From an uncultured Prevotella sp. (GTDB lineage Bacteria > Bacteroidota > Bacteroidia > Bacteroidales > Bacteroidaceae), in assembly GCA_900551985.1 (NCBI GenBank), contig URYG01000002.1, positions 1 through 40,384 of the forward strand: DNA of 40,384 nt. The letters run 5' to 3'. The translations under genes were made by a program, and so were the position numbers. Below are positions 33,530-40,384 of this stretch, piece by piece. How positions within the stretch are numbered: position 1 is the first letter of the stretch; the number at the start of each line of letters is the position of its first letter. The notes below the pieces were generated by a model. That model was not told the origin of the DNA. It saw nothing but the letters and a program-made list of their open reading frames with translations, and ran no database searches.

Positions 33530-35584
33530 ATGAAATATATTAAGAAACTTACATGGCTCCTCGTTCTCGGTGCCGGTCTGATGACCGCATCCTGCAGCGA
33601 CAATGATGATGTGGAAATCCCTGGTGGACTCGCCATCGACAAGGAGCAGATTGAAATAGGAGCTGAGGGCGGAAGCGAACAGCTCGCCATTGCTGCCTCT
33701 CAGAACTGGGTGAGCAGCGTGGCTGAGCCTTGGCTGATGCTGACTCCTGCCAACGGTGTGGGTTCTACCACTGCTACGGTAATCGTAGATTCTACCTTGA
33801 CCAATGGCCGCCGTACCACCGACATCGCCTTCCTCGGCGATAACGGTCAGCGCCGTACCATCTCGGTCGTGCAGTTTGGTTATGGCAAGCAGATTGACAT
33901 CAAGGACCCTGTTGTGGAAATCGATAACTCCGGCTCATACGATGAGCGTGCTTTCGAAAGTCTGATTTCTGCCAATGTGGAATGCAAGATCGGAAGCATC
34001 GAGTATTCCTTCGAGGGCGATATGACGGATGCCGAGAAGGCGGAGAACGAAGGTGAGCGTGAAGGATGGCTCCTGAACGCCAAGAACGAGGATAAGCTGA
34101 CCGGTACCAACCTGGGTATCGTGCTCGACCGCAAGGCGCGTCCTCGCAGCGTGAAGTTCAAGTTCCGCTGGAATATGAACATCGTTCCTGCCGTGCGTGT
34201 GGCTAAGGTTCATCTCGTTCCTGTGAATGCAGAAGATGAGCTGGTGGATGCTGACGGCAACAAGACGGATGATGTGATCCTTACCGTTCGCCAGGCTGCG
34301 GCTCCGAAGATTGAGGATACCCGTGCCGGTGACTCTCTCTCGGTCATCATGATCAACCAGAAGCTCAACAGCATGGCTACTTACGATACAAGCGACAACA
34401 TGCGCAACTGGAGCAGCGTAACCCTCTGGGAGGCTACCGATGCCTTCGTGAAGCAGCACCCTGAGGCTGTGGGACGTGTGCGCAGCGTGAAGTTCAGCAT
34501 GCTGAATCTCAAGCCGGGCGAGACGCTTCCTAAGGAGGTGAAGAACCTGAAGTACCTGGAGAGCTTCTCTGTGGCAAGTAATGACAACAACCAGATTCGC
34601 GAGATGCAACTCGGCGAGGACATCTGTGAGCTGGCTTATCTCAAGCATCTTACCGTACAGGCGTTCGGACTGGTTAAGTTGCCTGCGGGCTTCAAGAAGT
34701 TGGGCAAGTCGCTGGAGAGTCTCAATCTGGTAAGTAACAACTTCAACAGACTGTCGGATATCACCAAGGTGGTGAATGCCCAGAACTTCCCTCACCTTAC
34801 GGAGCTGATTCTCTATGCACAGCGCCGTTCCGATGTCTGCATCAATTTGAGCGGCTTGAACAAGAATAGCGACGGCAACTATATCTACAATACTTACCCT
34901 ATCGGTATGTATGGTAATATCAGCAGCGAATATTCAGAGCGCCAGGCATTCCTCTCGCTTCTTACCTGGGACAACCTGAAAGCCCTGGAGCTTTCTTACT
35001 GTTTCCTGGAAGGTGAACTTCCTACCGATGAGGAGATGGACGAGGCCTTGGAGGCTGCCGGAAAGCCTACACGCTATACGGCTGCCGACTTCTCTACCAA
35101 CAAGGCAGAATGGCAGGATAAGCTGGTGGGTGATACCTGCAAGTGGTTGCTCTCTAAGTGGAACAACCCTGTAACCTGCAAGCAGAAGGATGGCACCATC
35201 GTTTACGAGGATGTCTATCCGATGTCTGTGCCACGCGTGCTGCCTAAGTGCCGCTCTCTGGCGCTCAACCTCAACTTCTTCACAGGTGCGGTGCCTAAGT
35301 GGATTCTGTTCCACCCTCGCATGGTGCTGTGGAGCCCTGCTACCATGGTATTCAACCAGACGGAGCGAGGTTTCAACACCGTAGGTAAGGCTGCCGGATT
35401 CTCCAATATGGCTGAGGATACCTATAGCGCAGAGTACTACTATGGCTCTAAGGATCCAGGTTCCAAGTGGGAGGTGAAAGGCGTAGCTTATCCATTGTAC
35501 TACCGTGCCTACGTAGCAGCCGGAGATGAATCTGGCGAAGAGGCACTTGCCAAGTACAAGAGAAGTAGAAAAGTAAGTAGATAA
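33530..35584 (+). CDS. BACON-domain and LRR-like surface lipoprotein
   Basis: A 684-aa lipoprotein (lipobox TASC, Cys22, then SDNDDVEI, an acidic export-type start). Residues ~35-125 are a recognisable BACON domain (LAIDKEQIEIGAEGGSEQL to RRTISVVQFGYG), a fold linked to mucin or glycan/protein adhesion. The middle part is beta-rich, and residues ~300-460 contain leucine-rich-like repeats (LKYLESFSVASNDNNQI, LESLNLVSNNFNRLSDI, LKALELSYCFLEGELP). It shares the LRR theme with the preceding gene but is not a simple duplicate. It ends in a basic tail (KYKRSRKVSR) 18 bp before the protease gene. Confidence 0.8.
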   Translation: MKYIKKLTWLLVLGAGLMTASCSDNDDVEIPGGLAIDKEQIEIGAEGGSEQLAIAASQNWVSSVAEPWLMLTPANGVGSTTATVIVDSTLTNGRRTTDIAFLGDNGQRRTISVVQFGYGKQIDIKDPVVEIDNSGSYDERAFESLISANVECKIGSIEYSFEGDMTDAEKAENEGEREGWLLNAKNEDKLTGTNLGIVLDRKARPRSVKFKFRWNMNIVPAVRVAKVHLVPVNAEDELVDADGNKTDDVILTVRQAAAPKIEDTRAGDSLSVIMINQKLNSMATYDTSDNMRNWSSVTLWEATDAFVKQHPEAVGRVRSVKFSMLNLKPGETLPKEVKNLKYLESFSVASNDNNQIREMQLGEDICELAYLKHLTVQAFGLVKLPAGFKKLGKSLESLNLVSNNFNRLSDITKVVNAQNFPHLTELILYAQRRSDVCINLSGLNKNSDGNYIYNTYPIGMYGNISSEYSERQAFLSLLTWDNLKALELSYCFLEGELPTDEEMDEALEAAGKPTRYTAADFSTNKAEWQDKLVGDTCKWLLSKWNNPVTCKQKDGTIVYEDVYPMSVPRVLPKCRSLALNLNFFTGAVPKWILFHPRMVLWSPATMVFNQTERGFNTVGKAAGFSNMAEDTYSAEYYYGSKDPGSKWEVKGVAYPLYYRAYVAAGDESGEEALAKYKRSRKVSR

Positions 35585-35602
35585 TTAATATAGAAGCAAA
35601 CA

Positions 35603-37690
35603 ATGAAGAAAAAGTTTTTCTATATGGCAATGGTCGCTTTGGCATTGACAGGCTGTTCAGACAGCCTGTCAACCATCGACTCTTCTGAGGGCAAGGCAGA
35701 CATCACTATCCCTTCTGATGCAGAGGCGGGTGAACTGCTCATCAAGTTTGCCCCAGAGATGAGCAGCATTCTCGACCAGGCGCAAATGAGCAAGACTCGT
35801 TCTGGCAAGGCTACCCGTTCGGGTATTCCTTCTACCGACGAGGTGCTCGACATCCTGGGAAGCTACAGCTTCGAGCGTGTCTTCCCTGTTGATGCAAACA
35901 CCGAGGCAAGAACCCGTGAGGCGGGACTCCACCTCTGGTACACCGTGAAGTTTGACAAGAGCACCGACCTGAAGGCTGCCGCAGAGCGCCTGAAGCAGTT
36001 GGGCGAAGTTACCAAGGTGCAGACCAATGGTCGCATCAAGCGTGCCTACAATACCGATAGCAAGCGCATCTATCTCAGTGACAAGGCGCTTCAGCAGAAG
36101 GCAACCCGTGCGGCTGCATCAGGTGAGCCTAACGACCCAGGCTTCGCTTATCAGTGGCACTATCGCAATCTGGGCGCCGGCAACTATGGCTTCGAGAATC
36201 TCAACGATAATCAGGCTGGTGCTGAGGCTGGATGTGATGTGAATGCCGTTGAGGCTTGGAAAACCTGCGTAGGCGATCCTTCCATCATCGTGGCTGTGCT
36301 CGACGAGGGCGTGATGTACACTCACCCTGACTTGGCGCCTAACATGTGGTGCAATCCGGGAGAAACTTCCCAGGGTGCGAAGGCTGATGGCGACGGAAAC
36401 GGTTATGATGGCGACCTCCACGGATATAACTTCGTTGAGGAGAGCGGAAACATCACCTGGTCGGATGCCAATGATTCTGGTCATGGTACCCACGTAGCTG
36501 GAACCATCGCTGCTGCCAACAACAATGGTATCGGCGTGAGCGGTGTGGCTGGTGGTGATGGTACTCCAAACTCCGGCGTCAAGATCATGTCTTGCCAGAT
36601 CTTCTCCGGTCAGAACAGTGTTACCTTGGCAGGAGAGGCGAGAGCCATCAAGTATGCTGCCGACAATGGTGCTGTCATCCTGCAGTGCAGCTGGGGTTAC
36701 AATTCTTCTGAGAGTAGCGAGCTGAGTGGTTACACTCCTGGACCTGCTACCGAGAAGGAATGGGCTGAGACCTATCCGCTGGAGAAGGAAGCGCTGGATT
36801 ACTTCATCAACAATGCTGGTTCGCCAAATGGCGTAATCGATGGCGGTATTGCTGTCTTTGCTGCCGGTAATGAGTATGCGGGCAATCCTGCATTCCCTGG
36901 TGCTTACTCCAAGTGTGTGAGCGTAGCGTCGCTGGCTGCCGATTATACTCCTGCCTGCTATACCGACTTCGGTTCGCTCGTAACCTTGAGTGCTCCGGGC
37001 GGTGACCTGGAATACTATGGTAAGATTGGTGAGACAGAGGATGAATATTGGGCTGAGACTGGCGAGCAGAAGGGTGCCGTGCTCTCTACTTTGGTAAAGA
37101 ACGGTCAGCCTGCATACGGTTATATGGAGGGAACCTCTATGGCTTGTCCTCACGTATCGGGTGTGGCTGCCTTGGGTCTTGCCTATGCTGTCAAGCAGAA
37201 CCGTCACTATCGTGCAGCTGACTTCATCTCTCTGATGAAGAAATCGGTGAAGGATCTGGATAGCCATTATCAGAATGGTGCTACCAAGACTTATTACATG
37301 AACCATACCACCGTGGGTGCTTCGCCTGAGACCATCGAGCTTTCCAAGTATATCGGCAAGATGGGTGCGGGTCTGATTGATGCGGCTCAGCTCTTGAACG
37401 GTATCCTGAACAAGGAACTCAGCTCGGAGATGAAGCTGCCTAATATGTATGTGGGTATCGAGAAGACTACTACTCTCAACCTTGCTGCTTATTTCGCAGG
37501 TCAGACCGAGGGTTACTCCTGCTCGGTTGCCAATACCAGCGTAGCTTCTGCTACCGTAGATGGCAAGATGCTCATCGTGAAGGGTCTCGCTGCGGGTAGT
37601 ACATCGCTCACCGTAACTGCTGCCGACGGCACCAGCCAGACTGTGGTAGTAACGGTTCGCAAGAGTGCAGGCAACAATGGTTGGATGTAA
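35603..37690 (+). CDS. Subtilisin-like (S8) serine protease, lipoprotein
   Basis: A 695-aa lipoprotein protease (lipobox LTGC, Cys18). Residues ~40-150 form a fervidolysin-like propeptide (AGELLIKFAPEMSSIL, LHLWYTVKFD). The catalytic domain (about 175-600) has an intact triad: Asp234 in VAVLDEGVMYTHPDL, His294 in DSGHGTHVAGT, Ser512 in GTSMACPHVSG, plus the oxyanion Asn in FAAGNEYAG. Residues ~615-690 are a Big_2-type Ig domain (VASATVDGKMLIVKGLAAGSTSL). The propeptide and linker contain several TR motifs (KATRSG, ARTREA, KATRAAA). It is the only recognisable enzyme of this operon and suggests that surface proteolysis feeds the SusCD pair. Confidence 0.92.
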   Translation: MKKKFFYMAMVALALTGCSDSLSTIDSSEGKADITIPSDAEAGELLIKFAPEMSSILDQAQMSKTRSGKATRSGIPSTDEVLDILGSYSFERVFPVDANTEARTREAGLHLWYTVKFDKSTDLKAAAERLKQLGEVTKVQTNGRIKRAYNTDSKRIYLSDKALQQKATRAAASGEPNDPGFAYQWHYRNLGAGNYGFENLNDNQAGAEAGCDVNAVEAWKTCVGDPSIIVAVLDEGVMYTHPDLAPNMWCNPGETSQGAKADGDGNGYDGDLHGYNFVEESGNITWSDANDSGHGTHVAGTIAAANNNGIGVSGVAGGDGTPNSGVKIMSCQIFSGQNSVTLAGEARAIKYAADNGAVILQCSWGYNSSESSELSGYTPGPATEKEWAETYPLEKEALDYFINNAGSPNGVIDGGIAVFAAGNEYAGNPAFPGAYSKCVSVASLAADYTPACYTDFGSLVTLSAPGGDLEYYGKIGETEDEYWAETGEQKGAVLSTLVKNGQPAYGYMEGTSMACPHVSGVAALGLAYAVKQNRHYRAADFISLMKKSVKDLDSHYQNGATKTYYMNHTTVGASPETIELSKYIGKMGAGLIDAAQLLNGILNKELSSEMKLPNMYVGIEKTTTLNLAAYFAGQTEGYSCSVANTSVASATVDGKMLIVKGLAAGSTSLTVTAADGTSQTVVVTVRKSAGNNGWM

Positions 37691-37691
37691 T

Positions 37692-38359
37692 ATGAAGATA
37701 TTTGCTTTCCTATCGGCTTTCTTCTTGGCTTTGCCTGTTACGGTGAATGCCCAGAAGGAATTGCTGAAGTTTGAGCATCCTCTGATAGATGCCGGTACGA
37801 TGACCGAGGATGATGCGCCTCGCACCTTTACCTTCGTAGGTAAGAACGTGAGCAGGAAGGTACTGCACATCTCGCAGGTGCGAACCACCTGTGGATGTAC
37901 CCGTTCCTTCGTAAAGGGTGATGTGATGCAGCCGGGCGATACCTGCCAGGTGCAGATTACCTTCACCCCGAACCGCTATCCGGGCACCATCAATACGGGG
38001 GCTTTCCTCTACCTGAAAGAGGTGGAGGGGCAGCCTGTGGTGAAGCTTGCCCTGACGGGTAGGGTGCTGCCGGGAGCCGATGTGTGGGCTCGCTATCCGC
38101 ATAAGATGGGAACGCTGCGGCTGAAGCAGGCGACAAGCCACTCCGCATCACCAGTCTGCTTCTTCCGCCTTATGCCCGTCTAACCACGGAGCCGGAGGTG
38201 CTGGAGCCGGGTGATGAGGCAGATCTTGTCATCACCATCATCGCAGACCAGATTCCGGCAACGATGCCCGAAACCTTCACCTTCCCTGTTATCCTGGAGG
38301 GGCTGGATGCCCGTCCATCCGACAGGACCCTACAGGTGAGTGTGTCCCGTATTAAATGA
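37692..38359 (+). pseudogene. DUF1573 family protein, broken by an internal frameshift/deletion
   Basis: From ATG 37692 (one base after the protease stop) a signal peptide (ending VNAQ) and a complete DUF1573 domain are readable: FEHPLIDAGTMTEDDAPRTF, TTCGCTRSFVKGDVMQPGD, RYPGTINTGAFLYLK. After ..MGTLRLKQ (about 38129) this frame becomes unrelated and stops at 38181-38183. A second frame, offset by two and open from about 38129, continues plausibly: GDKPLRITSLLLPPYARL, EVLEPGDEADLVITIIADQI, RPSDRTLQVSVSRIK, stop 38357-38359. From memory of the family, ~20-25 residues between RLKQ and GDKPLRI are missing, so an out-of-frame deletion is more likely than a one-base slip. The truncated 163-aa product would still hold the first domain. 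Confidence 0.75.
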
Positions 38360-38439
38360 TGACGGGCTCCGGGCATCTATGATGCCTGAATCTCATCATA
38401 AGTAATCCATTCAATTATAAACAAGAAAAGATAAAGACA

Positions 38440-38931
38440 ATGAAATATTTGAAGAAACTCTTCACCCTCCTGGTGATAGCCTTGTTTGCCTGCGGCTTTG
38501 CTGCTTGCAGCAGCGACGATGAGGAACCGGAGGAGCCTGCACTGGAGGTAACTCCTGCCAATCTTCATGGCACATGGAAGTTGGTGGAGTGGAACAACGG
38601 CGAGCAGGTGCCTGAGGGTACTTACTGCTACATTGTGTTCAACCGCAAGGAGCAGACTTTCGAGATGTATCAGAAGTTTGACAGTATGTATGGCCGCCAC
38701 ATCACGGGTTCGTTTGCCATCAAGAACGATCCTTACCAGGGCTACATCATCAGCGGAAGCTATGATTACGGCATGGGCGACTGGAACCAGAGCTATCTCG
38801 TAACCCGCCTTCTGGCTTCTGGTTCGATGATCTGGACCGGCAAGGATGATGCCACCGATGTCTGCCGCTACGAGCGTTGCAGCGAGGTGCCTGCCGAGGT
38901 TATCAAAGAATCGAAAGATTTTTCAGAATAA
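38440..38931 (+). CDS. Lipocalin-like lipoprotein
   Basis: A 163-aa lipoprotein (lipobox FAAC, Cys23, then SSDDEEPEEP, an acidic surface-export-type start). The mature part begins with LHGTWKLVEWNNGEQVPEG, the opening strand typical of lipocalin-like (Lipocalin_4-type) domains of Bacteroidota, and continues as short beta strands. The ligand is unknown. It lies 80 bp after the DUF1573 remnant with no promoter motif between, so it may be the last gene of the operon, or carry an unrecognised promoter. Two hairpins follow, the second a clear terminator. Confidence 0.8.
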   Translation: MKYLKKLFTLLVIALFACGFAACSSDDEEPEEPALEVTPANLHGTWKLVEWNNGEQVPEGTYCYIVFNRKEQTFEMYQKFDSMYGRHITGSFAIKNDPYQGYIISGSYDYGMGDWNQSYLVTRLLASGSMIWTGKDDATDVCRYERCSEVPAEVIKESKDFSE

Positions 38932-38946
38932 AGCCCGCCAGGTGCT

Positions 38947-38967
38947 CCGGGGATTTGCAATCCCCGG
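38947..38967. other. Small GC-rich hairpin after the lipocalin-like gene
   Basis: CCGGGGATT and AATCCCCGG are separated by TGC, 16 bp after the stop codon. There is no T tract; the intrinsic terminator follows at 38986. Confidence 0.5.
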
Positions 38968-38985
38968 CAATCTGAAAAGCATATT

Positions 38986-39034
38986 AAAAAGAGCGAATAA
39001 TCAGCAAACCATGCCGATTATTCGCTCTTTTTTT
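38986..39034 (+). terminator. Rho-independent terminator
   Basis: GAGCGAATAATC (38991-39002) pairs perfectly with GATTATTCGCTC (39016-39027), flanked by A-run and a seven-T tract (39028-39034). It closes the operon that contains the lipocalin-like gene. Confidence 0.92.
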
Positions 39035-39035
39035 G

Positions 39036-39043
39036 TATCTTTG
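39036..39043 (+). promoter_or_regulatory. -7 box of the ThiD-like/AraC gene
   Basis: TATCTTTG starts two bases after the terminator T tract, about 78 bases before ATG 39121. No TTTG at -33; that position is inside the terminator stem. No thiamine riboswitch-like structure is seen in the leader. Confidence 0.5.
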
Positions 39044-39120
39044 CCCTCGAACTCCTCATTACTCTGAAATGTAGAGGATAGGTTCAAGGAATAAAGTATA
39101 AGGATTAAAGTTCAAACGAT

Positions 39121-40080
39121 ATGTTGCCAATATTAACGATTACAGGTTCCGACAGCACTGGTGGCTCTGGTGTGCAGGCGGATATCAAGACGATATTCGA
39201 ATTGGGAGGTTATGCCGTTTCGGCGATAACCAGCATCACCGTGCAGAATACCCTGGGTATCCAGGAGTTCTTTGATATTCCTGCCGAGATTGTTTCCGGA
39301 CAGATAGAGGCAATCATGAACGATATGCAGCCCAACATCGTGAAAGTGGGAATGATACGCAAGGTAGAGACGCTGAATGTGCTCATCGATGCCTTGACCA
39401 AGTATCGTCCCGACCACATCATCTATGCTCCTTCCATCTGGTCGAGCCAGGGTGATGCGCTGATGACGGAGGATGTGGTGAGCCAGATCAAATACCGTCT
39501 GCTGCCCCTCTGTTCGGTAGTCGTGGCGAGAAAGAAGGAGAGTGACATCATCCTTCAGAACTCCCGACTCCTGGAGCTTGCCGAAAAGCAGGGTCTCCGG
39601 ATTTATCGCCTTGATAATGCCAATTCGCATGGTCTCATCAACCGCTTCTCTTCTGCCCTTGCCATCTATCTGAACCAGGGCAAGAAGATGGAGGAGGCGT
39701 TGGCGATGGCGCAGGATTTCATCAATATAGAACTGGCTAGGGAGAGCAATCTGCAGGGCAGGAGTTCCGAGCTTTACAACCAGTTTATCTCGCAGGTGAA
39801 CAACTTCTGCCGTACCTATAGCGATGTGCATTTCTATGCCGACCAGTTGAATGTGAGTGGCCGTTATCTGGCGCAGGTTACCCGCCGTATCTCCGGCAAG
39901 ACGCCGAAGGCAATCATCGATGAATACATTGTGAAGGAGATAGAGCGCGAGCTTTCTACCACCACGCATACGGTGCAGGAGATAGCCAACACCTTCGGCT
40001 TCTCCTCGCAGGCTCATCTCACCAAGTTCTTCAAGAAGATGAGAGGGGTAACGCCTTCTGCTTTCAGGCAGAAAGGCTGA
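39121..40080 (+). CDS. ThiD-like kinase domain fused to AraC HTH: candidate HMP/vitamin-sensing regulator
   Basis: A 319-aa protein. Residues 1-~200 align by eye with ThiD (HMP / HMP-phosphate kinase): TITGSDSTGGSGVQADIKTI, ITSITVQNTLG and VKVGMI keep the substrate pocket. The ATP/catalytic features are lost: the DxV strand reads YAPSIW (residues 102-107), the TPN motif reads ARK (136-138), the KGGH hairpin region is absent, and the GTGC anion loop reads GLIN (171-174) within SHGLINRFSSALA. Residues ~225-319 are an AraC-type double HTH (LNVSGRYLAQVTRRISGKTP, VQEIANTFGFSSQAHLTKFF). I infer a cytoplasmic transcription factor that binds a pyrimidine or pyridoxal-like ligand rather than an enzyme. 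Automatic annotation as a kinase is likely but misleading. Confidence 0.85.
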   Translation: MLPILTITGSDSTGGSGVQADIKTIFELGGYAVSAITSITVQNTLGIQEFFDIPAEIVSGQIEAIMNDMQPNIVKVGMIRKVETLNVLIDALTKYRPDHIIYAPSIWSSQGDALMTEDVVSQIKYRLLPLCSVVVARKKESDIILQNSRLLELAEKQGLRIYRLDNANSHGLINRFSSALAIYLNQGKKMEEALAMAQDFINIELARESNLQGRSSELYNQFISQVNNFCRTYSDVHFYADQLNVSGRYLAQVTRRISGKTPKAIIDEYIVKEIERELSTTTHTVQEIANTFGFSSQAHLTKFFKKMRGVTPSAFRQKG

Positions 40081-40130
40081 AAACAGGTGGTTTTTGACCA
40101 AAAAGTTAAAATAATTAAGTCAAAATTGAA

Positions 40131-40245
40131 ACACGGACAAATTGAATTTGTCCGGCTCTTTTGTCCGGGTGCTTGTAAAGGGCTAAATATTAATAACTTA
40201 TAAGCTGCCGGACAATTTGTCCGGACAAATTGAATTTGTCCGTGT
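40131..40245. repeat. Nested palindromic element (two 21-bp palindromes as a 25-bp inverted repeat)
   Basis: Two identical palindromes, CGGACAAATT-G-AATTTGTCCG, lie at 40134-40154 and 40222-40242. With flanks they form a 25-bp inverted pair (40131-40155, 40221-40245). A third palindrome CCGGACAATTTGTCCGG (40208-40224) overlaps the second, another TTGTCCGG is at 40161-40168, and an inner stem pairs 40171-40178 with 40198-40205. Seven T residues occur soon after the right arm. The 304-bp stretch from 40081 to the end holds no gene that I can support. Confidence 0.85.
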
Positions 40246-40287
40246 TATTTTTTTCTTTGCCTTTTAACTCTATGTTTTCCACTTCGG

Positions 40288-40322
40288 AACTCATAGACTT
40301 CGGAGCCATAAAACTATGAGTT
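40288..40322. other. Hairpin near the right edge
   Basis: AACTCATAG (40288-40296) pairs with CTATGAGTT (40314-40322). It lies in what is probably the leader of a gene beyond the window. Confidence 0.4.
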
Positions 40323-40384
40323 GGGATTCTTAACATAAAGCTCTAAAGCAGCCAAAGGAGAATAAGAGAGGTTGGAACGTAAAC

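Noticed and set aside
38121..38183. Programmed frameshift in the DUF1573 gene
   Set aside because: No slippery heptamer is present at the junction and a stretch expected between the domains appears to be missing, which fits a deletion.
39044..39120. Thiamine (THI-box) riboswitch before the ThiD-like/AraC gene
   Set aside because: The leader is short and lacks the conserved CUGAGA-type core.

Overview
The window looks like chromosomal DNA of a gut Bacteroidota, most likely Prevotella/Segatella (P. copri-like). The grounds are two SusC/SusD pairs, many lipoproteins with Cys-Ser-Asp-Asp starts, the Bacteroidota promoter pattern (TTTG, 19-21 bp, TAnnTTTG) in front of several genes, and little Shine-Dalgarno signal. 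The genus is an inference from protein style, not a computed placement.

Layout. Bases 1-8.7 kb are a housekeeping/accessory stretch: the 3' end of an EnvC-like M23 protein, a convergent M20 hydrolase, a divergent acyl-CoA ligase, prfB, an unlisted 49-aa membrane protein, a CYTH protein and two tandem sodium-coupled amino-acid-type (SNF/NSS) transporters. At 8.7-10.3 kb lie a 110-bp REP/MITE-like element, a reverse-strand helix-hairpin-helix protein behind tRNA-Pro(CGG), and a divergent tRNA-Phe(GAA) with a clear terminator. Bases 10.4-20.3 kb are a polysaccharide utilization locus for beta-1,4-galactan: SusC, SusD, SusE-like binding protein, GH53 endo-galactanase and GH2 beta-galactosidase, the same order as the pectic galactan locus of B. 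thetaiotaomicron. Its likely regulator (20.7-23.6 kb) has the periplasmic sensor, membrane helix and AraC output of a hybrid two-component system but no kinase or receiver domains. It sits behind two adjacent tandem-repeat arrays (4 x 21 bp and 5 x 22 bp).

Bases 23.8-38.4 kb are a second SusC/SusD operon with no glycoside hydrolase. It encodes five further lipoproteins (two BACON-like, two leucine-rich-repeat; one protein has both), of which one is a subtilisin-like protease, and ends in a DUF1573 gene broken by an out-of-frame lesion. It reads as a RagAB-like, probably protein- or peptide-targeting surface system. A lipocalin-like lipoprotein follows.

At 39.1-40.1 kb is a fusion of a ThiD-like (HMP-P kinase) domain, with its ATP and catalytic motifs lost, to an AraC DNA-binding domain: probably a vitamin-precursor-sensing regulator. 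A 115-bp nested palindromic element closes the window. The strongest candidates for something not well described are the ThiD-like/AraC fusion, the kinase-less sensor regulator with its repeat arrays, and the protease/LRR SusCD operon.
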